From: Epiperipatus broadwayi
Lineage: Eukaryota; Onychophora; Udeonychophora; Euonychophora; Peripatidae
Length of the DNA stretch: 64,000 nt
Assembly (NCBI GenBank): GCA_028023455.1
Contig: JAQFVV010000001.1
Coordinates: forward strand, 22,709,401 to 22,773,400
Direction of reading: 5' to 3'
Shown here piece by piece: positions 1 through 11,479 of this stretch; the stretch's first letter is position 1; each line of letters begins with the position of its first letter. The position numbers were made by a program, and so were the translations under genes. A model generated the notes under the pieces. That model was given only the letters and a program-made list of their open reading frames with translations. It was not told the DNA's origin and ran no database searches.

Positions 1-842
1 TATGAAATTTTACTGGATTTTTTTTATTTGCAAACAAAAATAAACATAATCACAAAAACTATTTAAATATGAAAAAAAAGGTACTTACGTACTAGACCTG
101 CTGCCTGTGTTTGCAACAGCAGAATGTGGAATTAAAAAAGTCACAATTACCTATTTTTATTTAGTATCGTAATGTGTTTATTATTTTTGTGTACAAATTT
201 ATACTTTTCATATTGTTAAAATTTGATTTTTAAATACAGCATTTTGCTGTTGCAAACATCTTCTTCCTCCTCACTGGAGAAAGGTACAGCATTCTGCCTT
301 GGCAAACACCAGCTGCAGATTTAATATGTCAGTACCAAAAGGATTTACATGTCTAGTAATTTTGTAAAGTATAAATAAATTAAATTGAACTTTTATCTTA
401 TTTGCAAATGATATTTAAATACAATATTTAGTATAAATTTATTTATTTACCAATACAAAATTTCATAAATGTAAAACAGGACAAAAACAAGAATTGAATA
501 AATTTGAAATATGCAGATAACTGCTTTCGTATTTGAAAGATTGTCAAATGAAAAACTTTTTTGCTACATTCTTCATAATATAACAAACTTTAAGTATTAT
601 TTTCTTCAATTAACATCAACATATAATATTATTGTTGTTTTTTTTTAGTATGTGTAATAAATAATTTGGTTGATTATTTTTCTTTAATTCTAGCTGCAGA
701 TGAATTATTTTGAGTTTTCTTAATTCACCTGGAAGTAATAGACTCTATCAATTTAAAGATTAAGTTGATTTGAACATTTAATAATTCATATTAATACTAA
801 AAAGAATGTTTATATATACTTCAACAAAAATCAATAAATTAG
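1..842. other. AT-rich non-coding DNA with a small inverted repeat
   Basis: No coding exon could be recognised on either strand. Positions 109-129 and 237-257 form an imperfect inverted repeat built on GTTTGCAACAGCA, and a third partial copy follows at about 285-306. This could be a foldback MITE relic. If PPAT is intact, this stretch is intronic, because the next recognisable PPAT exon is at 3686 and its 5' part is absent from the window. Confidence 0.5.
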
Positions 843-865
843 CTTTAAACAAAAATTATAAATAT

Positions 866-912
866 AAAGCTGAGCGCTTTCGGGGGACTTAAGCCTCCAT
901 AATCATAGCTCA
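866..912 (-). ncRNA. Hammerhead-ribozyme-like motif in the PLE-1 3' tail (left copy)
   Basis: Read on the - strand: helix I strand GAGCT, core ATGATTA (consensus CUGANGA), helix II GGAGGC/GTCCCC with loop TTAA, GAAA, self-complementary helix III AGCGCT, cleavage-type C at 872, then AGCTT. AGCTT pairs fully with GAGCT when G-U is allowed. The core differs from consensus at C3 and G8, so activity is doubtful. PLEs with hammerheads of this minimal-helix-III type are established; the assignment here is by eye. Confidence 0.5.
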
Positions 913-1041
913 ATACAAAATAAATACAAAATATAAATACTTATTCAAAAGCAAAATGCGTACCTCAAATAAAATGTAAACTAAATCTAAATAAATAAAT
1001 CAATAAAATAACATAAAAATTAAATACTATAAAAATAAATA

Positions 1042-1605
1042 TTATAACGTCCATATTTTAGAAATATTAAAACAAGAATCCTTTCTATTAATAGCATTGG
1101 GATTACCAGCTATAAAACAAGCTTCTTTAATCTTACGCTTTACATCATTCTTCTCCGTACACACTAATATTGCCTCTACTGGTTGACATAGGTGTCCAGC
1201 CTTATTTTCATGTTCCACAAACACTAAATTACCCAAAGATTTAGTTTTAGTATGATGATATAAATATTTATGCTGTGAAACTCTATTTAAAATATTGACT
1301 TTAGTTTCACCATAATAAATAGAACCACTACCTTTATGAGGACAAGAAACACTATAAACCACATGCTGTGTTAAATTAGATTCAATTTTAAATTTTGAAT
1401 TGTTAATCAATCTATTCGTATTTGGAGATAAATGAAACATTACTTGAAAATCTGGAGATAACTTATTAATTAACTGTTTTGCAATAGAATGAATAAATGG
1501 CAAAACTATACGAGGTTTTTCTGTCTTGTCAGGTTTAAATTGCAAATTATGTAAAAATTTTACAACTCTATTATTGATAATTGAACGTTTATGTCCAAGT
1601 TTCAC
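1042..1605 (-). pseudogene. PLE-1 linker and GIY-YIG endonuclease domain
   Basis: The 187-residue open frame covers the C-terminal end of the PLE-1 polyprotein. The first ~45 residues are the post-RT linker (KPDKTEKPRIVLPF). The GIY-YIG-type nuclease follows, with VVYSVSCP and, about 10 residues later, SIYYGET as the two signature strands. The His/Glu-rich part (FVEHENKAGH) comes next. In PLEs this nuclease cuts target DNA so that the RT can prime at the nick. The frame is uninterrupted but has lost the RT, so it is a fragment and not a functional gene. The start at 1605 is only the first ATG in the fragment. Confidence 0.8.
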
Positions 1606-1657
1606 TAAGTCCTCAATAAAACAAATAAGATTTTCTTTCCTATGTGCCTCAAAATTA

Positions 1658-3105
1658 GAGTATTTTAAAGTTTACCCATCTGCATCATCCCTTCTTAGAA
1701 TTTTTGCAAATGTTAAATTATATAAACGAGATACACCTTTACGTTTAATGATGGATTTTGGTAGTGTACATTATTTTGAAACTTCTGTTTTGATTAATCG
1801 TTGGTTGATTGATGCTATAGGATTTGGGTTATTTACAGTCAATTCATCGTTTAAATTTATTGATGTTATTAAAAATGCTAAAATTAATTATAATTTTAAA
1901 TCTGCAGTGCTGGATGTTATGGCATTGTATGGGTCCATTGATCATAAGCAGTCAATAGATATAGTCAAGTTATCTTTACATGATAAAGTTTTTCCATCTC
2001 ATAAAGTTGATTTTATTGTTGAATTTTTGACTTGGCTGGATGAAAATTTAGTGGCTACATTTAAAGATTCTTGTTTTCAAATGTTGAATGGGTGACCTAT
2101 GGGCCTTCCTCTTAGCGAAATTCTTTCGAGTATAGTTTTAGACCATTTTGAGCGTAGTATTATTCCTACATTTATTAACTCTGTACCTGATATTATCTAC
2201 ACTAGATATGTAGATGATATATTTATTGTGGTTCCTGAAAATATCATTTTGGAGATTCAAAGTAGTATTCATGAGGCTACCAGTTTAAATCTTGCGATAA
2301 ATTGGGAAGATGCATTACAGGAAGTGAAATATTTAGATATTATTGTGCATAGAACAGAAGATTATTTGGACTACTGTATGTTTGTGAAACCTATGAAAGT
2401 TAGGGGTTTAATTCATCCACATTCATACTCTCCTCATGTGCACAAGTTGGCATCTTTGAATTCGTTTTTATATAGAAACCACCATCTTTGTAAATTTGAG
2501 GCACATAGGAAAGAAAATCTTATTTGTTTTATTGAGGACTTAGTGAAACTTGGACATAAACATTCAATTATCAATAATAGAGTTGTAAAATTTTTACATA
2601 ATTTATAATTTAAACCTGACAAGACAGAAAAACCTCGTATAGTTTTGCCATATATTCATTCTATTGCAAAACAGTTAATTATAAGTTATCTCCAGATTTT
2701 CAAGTAATTTTTCATTCACCTCCAAATACGAATAGATTGATTAACAATTCAAAATTTAAAATTGAATCTAATTTAACAAAGCATGTGGTTTATAGTGTTT
2801 CTTGTCCTCATAAAGGTTGTCGTTCTATTTATTATGGTGAAACTAAAACCAATATTTTAAATAGAGTTTCACAGCATAAATATTTATATCATCATACTAA
2901 AACGAAATCTTTGGGTAATTCAGTGTTTGTGGAACATGAAAATAAGGCTGGACACCTATGTCAACCAGTAGAGGCAAGATTAGTGTGTACGGAGAAAAAT
3001 GACGTAAAGTGCAAGATTAAAGAAGCTTGTTTTATAGCTGGTAATCCCAATGCTATTAATAGAAAGAATTCTTGTTTTAATATTTCTAAAATATGGACGT
3101 TATAA
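1658..3105 (+). pseudogene. PLE-1 reverse transcriptase and GIY-YIG endonuclease, inactivated
   Basis: Domains in order: RT motif A region (VLDVMALYGSIDH, ~1910-1945), motif B region (PMGLPLSE, 2096-2119), the catalytic YVDD box (2207-2218), the linker, then GIY-YIG (VVYSVSCP and SIYYGET, ~2785-2850). Three lesions are visible. An in-frame TGA at 2093-2095 falls just before PMGLPLSE. A TAA at about 2606 stands where the left copy has CAA. A one-base deletion near 2680 (TTAATTATAAG against TTAATTAATAAG in the left copy) shifts the frame. The RT-plus-GIY-YIG order is diagnostic for Penelope-like elements. No functional product is expected. Confidence 0.85.
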
Positions 3106-3235
3106 TATTTATTTTTATAGTATTTAATTTTTATATTATTTTATTGATTTATTTATTTAGATTTAGTTTACATTTTATTTGAGGTACGCATTTTGCTTTT
3201 GAATACATGTTTATATTTTGTATTTATTTTGTATT

Positions 3236-3281
3236 GAACTATGATTATGGAGGCTTAAGTCCCCCGAAAGCGCTCAGCTTT
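3236..3281 (+). ncRNA. Hammerhead-ribozyme-like motif in the PLE-1 3' tail (right copy)
   Basis: Same fold as the left copy: GAACT / core ATGATTA (3241-3247) / helix II GGAGGC-TTAA-GTCCCC / GAAA (3266-3269) / helix III AGCGCT / C at 3275 / AGCTT. Helix I has one mismatch (A-C) that the left copy lacks. The two copies share the non-consensus core, which suggests it was already present in the parent element. Confidence 0.45.
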
Positions 3282-3685
3282 ATATTTATAATTTTTGTTT
3301 AAAGTTTCAGCAACTGTGTTTTATCACAGTTAGTTTTTAATATATTAATACTATAAATTATAAAAAAATAAATTTTTTAAAAGACTATATGATTGAATAA
3401 TTTTGTTCAACTATACATAAATTGCTCATTGATAAATTCTATAAATTCAATAAACAATTGTATCTAAAAATTTTAATGAAAACATAACTTTGTAATATCT
3501 AATTGTTTTTGTAGCACTGCTCTTTTTAATATAGATTGCACATAAATAATTGAACCCTCTAGATTATAAATTTTTGCCAAGGTTGTGGGCAGGGGGAAGG
3601 TGAAGTCCCTTCTTTTTAAGACTTTTTATTTTTATTTTTGAGATATGTCTCTCCCTAATATTCTTTTAAAAAATTTATGTTTCAG

Positions 3686-3935
3686 ATGCTTGGTAAAGGC
3701 ATTGGTTTATCAACAAGTTCAGACACAGAATTAATTGCTCAACTTCTAGCCGAACCACCACCAGATGGTGAATGCAATGGTTGTGATTTTCCAGCTAGAA
3801 TTAAACGCTTAATGTCTGTATGTTCAATAGCCTATTCTCTAGTAATTTTGTTTGGTGAATATATTTATGCTGTAAGAGATCCATTAGGTAATCGACCACT
3901 GTGCTTGGGCACACTGTATACACCGAGCAAAGATG
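3686..3935 (+). CDS. PPAT: PPAT (amidophosphoribosyltransferase), first visible exon
   Basis: PPAT transfers the glutamine amide to PRPP to make 5-phosphoribosylamine, the committed step of purine synthesis in the cytosol. This exon encodes the middle of the class II (Ntn-type) glutaminase domain, corresponding to about residues 135-217 of the human protein. Visible motifs are GIGLSTSSDTELIAQLL, AYSLVILF and YAVRDPLGNRPLCLG. The acceptor is TTTCAG ending at 3685 and the exon starts in phase 0. The donor is GTAAG at 3936, leaving one base of a GAT codon completed by the next exon. The ATG at 3677 is intronic and not the start. Upstream exons, including the catalytic Cys at the mature N-terminus, are not in the window. 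Confidence 0.95.
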
Positions 3936-4651
3936 GTAAGACAATTTTTAAAATTAAAATTATATTTTCTTTGTATGATAATGTAAAGGTGTGAAAATCA
4001 ACATTTTGCTGAGAGTTGATCCAGGAATTTTAATCTAGAGTTGAAAGTTCTTGGATCAATTGCTATCTGAAGAAAATAAAAGCTCCAAGAAAATAATATA
4101 TAGTTAAGTGTTAGCACATTTACCTTTTATGCTATTGATCTGGATTCACATTTGGTCCGGTAAAACTTAAATTTTTTTCAAATTCTAATCCAACATACAA
4201 TCCCCCCTCCCCGCACATAATTAGTGCATAACTAACCAGCTAACCTCCAATATCTGTCAATAAATAGTTATCTATTAATTAAAAGCTAGAGGATAAAATA
4301 AAGATAAAAACACTTAAACCATTACTAATGACAATTAGAAAGCCTAATGAACATTGCTTCTCTTTAACTGTTTGTTTATAAAAGAAAAAGAAATGTTGAA
4401 GTCTTTGCTTTGCAGTGAGTTACTTAAAAGGATAGTTTACTATTTAACTAACATCAAAAGTAATGCATTCAATTATTTAAGTCTTTACATTATGAATATA
4501 GTTTATAAATATCAACCCAATATCACCTGATTCTTTCAGTTTGCTAAAGTATAAATAAGAGTAATTTTCTTTCTCTACTATCTGGCAATGTCTGATTACT
4601 CAACCTTATAATATAAGACATTAGGCTAGTAGAGACAATATTGCTCTAATT
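3936..4651. other. PPAT intron sequence with a possible SINE relic
   Basis: Start of the 2,336-bp intron. Positions 4105-4165 (TTAGCA...CTGGATTCACATTTG) look faintly like the internal promoter boxes of a tRNA-derived SINE on the + strand, but the match is weak. Nothing else is recognisable. Confidence 0.3.
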
Positions 4652-5096
4652 CAGGGATCTGCAAACTTAGAGTCACAATGAAAGAGATGAATAATATGTT
4701 CATGAAAAATATAAATTTCTGAATGGCTGTAGATATATTTGAACATTTATTTTAGTAATAGAACATAATAGAATCTGCATACATCGTAACGAAAATAAAA
4801 ATTTTCTTAACAATAAATAAATGAAAACAAAAAATTACTTTGACACTTTGATTTATTCACAAATTTCTAATATTTAAATATTTATCATATATAACAATTA
4901 CTATTCTATAAAAAAAGCTGAATTCAAGAAACAATGTTGTAATGTAAAATTTTCCTCTCCTAGAATATAAAAATATTTATTTACAAATTACAAGAGAAAA
5001 TAAAAAATGTGTTTATGTTTATCATGATAAAAAGAAGTATAAGATTGAGATCAAAGAACCATATTTGGCTCATGAGCCACAGTTTGCAGACCACTG
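4652..5096. mobile_element. hAT-type non-autonomous DNA transposon (MITE)
   Basis: A 445-bp AT-rich non-coding element with terminal inverted repeats CAGGGATCTGCAAACTT at the left and AGTTTGCAGACCACTG at the right. The CAGGG start and the GCAAACT core are typical of hAT/Charlie-like termini. An inner palindrome, GGCTCATGAGCC, lies just inside the right end. The flanking 8-mers CTCTAATT and CTAGAGTT agree at 5 of 8 positions, as expected for an old 8-bp target duplication. It contains no transposase. It lies in a PPAT intron. Confidence 0.75.
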
Positions 5097-6271
5097 CTAG
5101 AGTTTTTAAATAGCAACTGTATTTTTGTGATATTAGTAGAAAACATCTTATAAACGCCCTAATTTATTCACAATCACTTCATAGATCTTTTGATTAACTT
5201 TCCTTAGTTGTATTTATGATTCACAATTAATACAATTATTTACAACCCCCCCCCCATCTACGTTTTAAATTTCTATTTTAAAATATTTGACAAATAGAAA
5301 ATAGCAATTTCAATTAGAGGTTGTAAACATTTATGCATTTATAAATCAGGAAAAAAATCAAAAAAATTATTACAACTCATATTTTAAAATGTGATATCAT
5401 AAATATCTAGAGCTTTGCCAAACATTGCATAGTAAAAAAGATGAATAATTTGGGTTTTAATATTTTTATGTATATAAATTTAAATAATTTATTATTATTT
5501 TTTATACCATTTGAAATATTCAAATTATTAGCTTAAGGGACTTTGGATGGATATATGTAACCCAGAACTCCTCACTGGTAAAGGTCAATAGCCAGAAATG
5601 AGCATGAGGATTTAGTTGGCACTACCATCTGATGTTCATCAATTATTCTAGATTATATAGATGGCTTTAGAATAAAATATAGTATATAGTAGATTACTTC
5701 TATTAACATACTTATAAAATGTAAGTTTTTACACAATCAATTTCTCTTTAAATTATTGCAAATTATTTATATTCTATACTGGCTTGAAATAATTTTTCAG
5801 CGATATATATATAAATCACTTCATAATATTATGCATTACTATAACATCGTAACATTCATTAAGTCAATATGGATTTAATTATAAAATAATGACACTTTTG
5901 ACTTTTAATTTAAAGGATTCTCTTTTAAAATATCATGTGATAATAAAATCAACATACTTACAGAAAGTGATACCAATTTGTTTTTCAAGTATTTCTAGAT
6001 AATCAATGAAAGGCATATACAAAGATGTTTATGATTTTAAAAGATCAATTTTTTATCTAATATTAATATTTCATTGCTTTAAATAATAGTTTACAATTAA
6101 GAAGTGTAGATTTATCTATGTGTGCACACATATAGATATTTATAATTTTATATATATATCTAAGAGTGTGTATGTGGGTGGATATGTAGACAAATAATAT
6201 AATAATATATTTAGTATTAATAATTTATTAAATATAGTATTAATTTTATATTTTTAATTATTATTTTAAAG
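5097..6271. other. Remainder of the first visible PPAT intron
   Basis: AT-rich intron with a run of 10 C at 5246-5255 and short TA/TG dinucleotide tracts around 5803-5815 and 6120-6180. No coding or transposon-like signal was recognised. It ends with the acceptor TTTTAAAG at 6271. Confidence 0.6.
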
Positions 6272-6499
6272 ATCCGACTGCCAGTATTGATCCTGAAGGT
6301 TGGGTTATTGCATCAGAATCATGTGTGTTTTTCTCAATGGGAGCTAAATATATGAGAGAGGTAGAACCAGGAGAAATTGTTCGAGTATCTAAATATGGAG
6401 TTGAACACATATGTACCATACCCAGAGCTGAAGACAAGTTAACAGCCTTTTGTATTTTTGAATATGTATATTTTTCTAGGACGGATAGTATTTTTGAAG
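6272..6499 (+). CDS. PPAT: PPAT, second visible exon
   Basis: Encodes the C-terminal part of the glutaminase domain and the start of the linker to the phosphoribosyltransferase domain. Visible motifs are [20 protein letters not shown] and [12 protein letters not shown]. The last is nearly identical to the human enzyme, where the aromatic FEYVYF strand lies at the domain interface. The acceptor AG is at 6270-6271. The first two bases complete the GAT codon begun in the previous exon. The donor GTAAG at 6500 again leaves phase 1. The ORF continues only ~25 bases into the intron before a stop. Confidence 0.95.
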
Positions 6500-9432
6500 G
6501 TAAGAAATTTTTAATCAATATATAATTTTTTTTTATAAAACTCATGAAAAGGCAATCTGTTTTTTTTTTTTCATTGAAGTAAATTTTTAATTAGTACTGT
6601 ATATATCATAATCACATTCAAAAATATATATACCAGTTATAAAACTTATGCTCTCATTTTGAAAAATAGACATTACTATATATATTTAAAATTTAAATCT
6701 GCTTAAGATTTTTAATAAGGGAAACTGTATATGTGAAAAAACAAACAAACAACTATTTGCATTCAAATTTTTTCAAAAAAGATAGAAGCCTCTATATATG
6801 TCTGCTGTATATTTAAAACTAATCAAAATCTTCTTTGTATTTGGCAGCAGCTGAAATGTAATTATATTTTAAAAGTAAAAAAGATTTAAAAAGAAAATTC
6901 TGTAATTTTTTTATTTTATTTAATTGAAGTATTCCACATACTGTGAAAGGGTCACTTTCAATTCATATAAAACGCTAATGTACATGCTCATTTGCAAGAC
7001 AGTACACTCTAATAAACAACTTAACATATAAATGGTTGTGGTCAATATAATACACACACAAAAAAAATTTAACTTACACGTATATTAGTAATATCAATTA
7101 GAAAACATTAGCTTTAAATAAATAAAAATATTTCCTTAACTAGACATAACAATTAAAGATTAAACATTCCACATATATAGATAAAGCAAAAGTAACCATG
7201 GAAACTAACCAAGACTTCAATTTTAGAACCTGAAGATGATCTAGGTCAAGCATATCCAAGCAATCCATTGCTGAAAAAAATCAAAGTTTATGATTCAATT
7301 ACTTAATTGAAAACATTAACTAACTCAAGGATCACTATATATAAAATCATGACAGATAATATATATATAGGAAAAAGATATTTGTCTTTCTAGATTCAAA
7401 TATCAGAATAACTGCAAAGATGGTTGACTAAGCCAAAGGAATTATTTGCCTACATACCCTTTGACAGCAAGAAACTCTTTTACAATATCGCAAACCTGCA
7501 CTCAAGGGAGTTTCCTATTAGACAACAACAATTCAGAAGAATAGAAATATTATCAATTGTGAAAACTATAAGGAAATAATAGTACATCATTCAAATATTA
7601 TCAGAAGACTAATTTTATATCTGATAATATATATATATATGTATCGCAGAATCGCATTTTAAAGTTTTTAACATTAAATAATTTATAAGCAAAAATATTC
7701 AAGTTATTTAAAAGCTACTCCAATGTTTTTCAGCGAAACAACTTGCCATGGAGGTCTTGTGTAGATGCTTACCAGAAGATGTAAACATTAATTCATCCAT
7801 CGAATGCCTAATTGAGATGCCAAAATTTTATAGAATGAGTTTCTACCTTAGTTTCACTATATCAGCTTGCAGAGGATAGAATGGATGTTATGAGAGGGCA
7901 GCACCATACCAAAGCTGACCAATAGTACTCACCCTACCAATGTATGAATCCCCCAAAAAGTATGAATTTTCAAGATTGAGAGATTTTGCTGTGAGGTTTA
8001 AAAATATTTTATGGGACATTCTTAAGATAAAATGTTCAAATCATTTAAGTAAACCATCTGAACTTTAAACTTTATCTATGAACAATGGGAAAGCATATGC
8101 CTACCTTGGATTGTTTCATTTCTCAAATCATGAAAAAGGGGTTCATAGCTTATAGGATGAATAAATATTTGTTTTGTAATAAATAAAATTTAGGTTCCCT
8201 TCCTGAACAAGCTTGACAGATCATCTAATTTAATATAGAAGGTAAGATTTTACTTTGCCCACATTAAGAATACTCATTATGTATAGGACAGAATTGTTTG
8301 TTAACTTGTTATACTAATTAACTAACTCTTATTTTATTTTATTTTTGGTAGGAAAGACTAACCTTCTTGAATACATATACTTTACTATCAATAGTAGATT
8401 AATATATAGGGGGTTTCTTTTCCAAGGAAGATGGACTTTGTTAGTTGGGACAAGCTTTAAGGATACCACCCACTATACACTATACTACTCTTTGAGTTTA
8501 AATATAAACTTGTTAGGATTCTTATTTCAAATTGTAATAAATTTGTAAATATTTAATGCTAATGATGCATATCTAACAGGGATAGAAAGGTGATGATTTA
8601 AATCATTAATTATCTTATTAAATGTTAGGGATGCATATCAGGCACTCACCAAGTGGTTGTTAGGATTCCTGCTTGAATAGTTCTTAAATTTTTCTTTATT
8701 AAAGTAAAACGTGTTAAACTATTTTGAAACTATGAGAAGTCTCTGATTTATCAAAATCATTCTATTTTAGCATGATTACATATTATTCAAATTATATACA
8801 CACATATACTCTTTTTCCTTATGTCATAATATTTTAGCAAGGTTGGTTGGAAAATCATTAATTCATTGCACTTATATAAAAGTGAGGACATTGTTATTTA
8901 TATAAATTCACCCCCGAAGAGAGTTAATCACAATTTCTCCCTGAGTTTGAAATCTGTGGCATAATGGAACCTGAAAGATGTGAACTGATATAAATTGTGA
9001 TCAGATTTAATGCGTAATCATTTAAATTAGCCATTAGAGATAGATGCAATCATTCATCAGGTTCAGCATCACATCACTCACTGCATCTGACTCCCCTCTC
9101 CCATGCAGAAAATGGACTGTTACAACTGAAAACTGTGAGCATATTTTTTTTCTTTTTTCATAGCAAATAGCATTTAAATTTGTTCAATTCACACCTTTTG
9201 TCATGTTACTGAATCTTTTAAAAACTTCATTAATATTTATATATTTTTAGTAATATCTGATCATATTATTCAAGTTTCAGCAGAATACAGCTTATTCTTC
9301 TACCATCTGTTTATTATCATCTGATAACTTTCCAAATTTCTGAAATTCTTTTAGGCCAGCCTACTTTCCAATAGTATTCATGTGATTGATTATTAATCTA
9401 AAACTTCCCCACATGATCACCATTTCACCAAA
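6500..9432. other. PPAT intron (5' part of the 9.8-kb intron)
   Basis: AT-rich intron sequence. A less AT-rich stretch at about 7735-7965 and another at about 8930-9130 may be old repeats, but neither matches anything recognised. The short words TTGTTAGGATTC and GATGCATATC each occur twice between 8510 and 8670, a hint of a decayed tandem duplication. No exon with plausible splice sites was seen. Confidence 0.4.
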
Positions 9433-9800
9433 CCTGCCCATAGGACGATGGTGACTATGGTTTTAAAAAAAGCCAAAACATACCAAAATATAAAGATATT
9501 GAACTGGCTTCAGATCTATACGATTAAGCAAGTGAATAAACTTGGATTGAAAACATTCTGTTTTAATCTTGGACTAATAGTTAAAAAGTGTTTGCTGGAG
9601 AGTTGCATTAGATCCTAACACCTAGATGCAGTGCTCTCAAATCCAAGGTTCCTCACTGATGACAGCCACAAGTTAGAAACTAGTCTGGGAATATTGGATG
9701 AGTAGGCACTAGATAGGAAGTTTACACACTAACCTTCTTGCATCCATAGATTACTAAGGCTTGCAATGGGTGGTATTACTGTATGGAGAATTTGCTAATA
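9433..9800 (+). repeat. Hammerhead-bearing dispersed repeat, copy 1
   Basis: This segment aligns over its whole length with the reverse complement of 17.88-18.26 kb. Shared blocks include CCTGCC..AGGA, GGCTATGG, GTTGCATTAGATCCTAA, the hammerhead core, TTGGATGAGTAGGCACTAGATAGG and TACTGTATGGAGA. It has no coding capacity. The best interpretation is a short non-autonomous retroelement of retrozyme type, more diverged than the copy at 17.9 kb. It lies in the large PPAT intron in sense orientation. Confidence 0.7.
9649..9691 (+). ncRNA. Hammerhead ribozyme candidate (type I, minimal helix III)
   Basis: In order: helix I strand TTCCTCA, perfect core CTGATGA (9656-9662), helix II AGC/GTT around a CACAA loop, GAAA (9676-9679), self-complementary helix III ACTAGT, cleavable C at 9685, and helix I strand TGGGAA. 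Helix I pairs with one bulged C and one G-U. Compared with the 18.0-kb copy, helix II changed from GGC/GCC to AGC/GTT and pairing is kept. A flanking A on each side of helix II is an unpaired oddity shared by the two copies. Confidence 0.6.
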
Positions 9801-11479
9801 TTTCCACTACCATATTTTCTTCCATAATTCTTTGCTTGATATTAATCTTAAACAAAACGACTCCAAAATGTTGCCATGTGCTTATAGATTTTGAATTAGT
9901 TAATAAATTATAGTTCAATTTTCATATCCATAAAAAAAAAGAGATGGGGTTTTAATTTAATTATTAGTTCTGCAAACTTTCATAGTGGCTGTAAACTGTT
10001 CAACAACTCTTTTAATTATGGATTTAATGATTTGCATCTCTTCTTTCAAAAATTCTGACATTTTACTTATTGGTTTGGGACATAGTTCATATCTTTTAAA
10101 TAAGAGATGGTATAGTTTAGTAATGCATGCATAAATAGGCTTTAAATAGTCCACTACATGGTAAGTTTCCTAATGGCTCTCAAAATAATAATAACAATGG
10201 GAAAAAATACATAACTTACTAATTTTATCAAATTCCCAATTTAACTTTTCCTCTAGTTAAGAATACTTACTTATTGATTCACCACAAAAGCTTGCTAAAT
10301 AATCTGATGGTTATTGGCTGTATATCTGGAAAAAAAATCATAAACCTCTGTTTTATCTGGCTTAGATTTAAATCCCATGTCATGAGAATGAAAATAGAAA
10401 CTCAAATTCCTATGCAACATAAGTCTCTATTTTTGATGTATGAAATAAATTTGGTAAAATTCTGAATTTAATTAATTATTTCCAAGGCTTTAGGCTGTAG
10501 CAATGCCATCTATTTTTCTCTTGATTCATCCAATGATCTTTATCTTATTTTTTCTCTTTCAACTTTCTCAGAATCCCTATTCTGTTCATCTTAATATAAT
10601 AATTCAGTTTCATTCATGCTGTTCCTCTTGGATTAGTTATGAAATTTTTTATATTATAATGTTTATATTTTTTCTTGTATAACAGTATACTTTTTAAAAT
10701 TAATGATAACAAACATATTTTACATACTAAAGAGTAAAAAAAATAACTATTTTCTTAGCACTTATTATTCCTTGAAAGGTAGGCTCTGGGTCTTTTGTGA
10801 GATGTTTCTAATAATAATTATAAAAATACTACTTAATTGCTTAGTTACAAAAATAATATAGTTACAAAAATAATAGTTTTGACTCCAAAATTAATTTTTT
10901 TGTTTAAGTAATAAATCAGATATCATGTATTGTATATAAATTCTTTTCATCTTTTTCTTGAGTTAGAATGATATTATTCATTTACAAATGGTTGTTAATA
11001 AATAAAATGAGTAAATAATATATATTTATTACATATACAGAATAAAGTGAAGATTTGTAAAATTTTTATTATAGCCCAAATCTCAGAAAATATTTTAAGC
11101 TCTTTAGTTCTCAAAAATTTACTACTACAGGGTAGTCCTAGAGTCAGAATACTGCTATACATGTATCACATATATTAATATACAATAGACATTTTCTACT
11201 GAATAATCAAAATTTACTATTATTAAATCTATTAATATTTAGTTTCTATTCCTGGGCTAGTTTAAATTCATTTATTTATTTTATTTTTTATAACAAATTA
11301 ATGTGTTCATTTACAAATTGAATTTAAATTTTATTTTTATATTATTATTATTTTGGAAGAAGTAAATGTAAACATTACATTTAGCAAGTCGAACCATATG
11401 TATTCTGGCGGAATAATTTTGAACTACAATGCATAGTTATCAGCAATACATATAAATTCCACAAAAATGGTGTCATTAT
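9801..11479. other. PPAT intron, no recognised feature
   Basis: AT-rich intron sequence. The short ORFs at 9957-10154 (-) and 10274-10465 (+) have low-complexity composition and no recognisable motif, so they are treated as chance ORFs. Confidence 0.6.

Larger units (their letters stand above)
843..1657 (-). mobile_element. Penelope-like element PLE-1, 5'-truncated copy (left, inverted)
   Basis: This is a 5'-truncated Penelope-like retroelement read on the - strand. It retains the end of the reverse transcriptase, the linker, the GIY-YIG endonuclease and the 3' non-coding tail. It is the mirror image of the right-hand copy (2500-3304), and the two share termini ending in CTTTAAACAAAAATT. Homology stops at about 1657, where the second copy starts, so the two elements sit head-to-head. 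PLEs are known to insert with partial or inverted copies attached. The left copy has a better preserved reading frame over the endonuclease than the right one. A hammerhead-like fold lies in its 3' tail at 866-912. Confidence 0.85.
1658..3304 (+). mobile_element. Penelope-like element PLE-1, longer copy (right)
   Basis: This copy extends ~840 bp further 5' than its inverted partner and carries most of the reverse transcriptase plus the GIY-YIG nuclease and 3' tail. Its final ~810 bp (2500-3304) pairs with 843-1657 as a very long inverted repeat. The tail includes the same hammerhead-like fold. It lies upstream of the PPAT exon at 3686, presumably inside a PPAT intron. The RT N-terminus is missing, so it too is 5'-truncated. 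Confidence 0.85.

Noticed and set aside
110-306. Missing 5' PPAT exon near the left end
   Set aside because: No translation matches the conserved GLVxLQHRGQES or HNGEL segments; the sequence is an inverted repeat.
1526-1660. The + strand ORF beginning at 1526 as one gene
   Set aside because: Its first ~45 codons are the antisense of the left PLE copy; only the part after 1658 is RT sequence.
3677-3685. ATG at 3677 as a PPAT start codon
   Set aside because: It overlaps the acceptor TTTCAG; family alignment requires about 135 residues upstream, so the reading frame enters by splicing at 3686.
6261-6545. ORF on the - strand over the second PPAT exon
   Set aside because: It is the antisense shadow of a conserved exon with correct splice sites.
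8345-8548. 67-residue ORF
   Set aside because: Hydrophobic, AT-driven composition and no domain or splice context.
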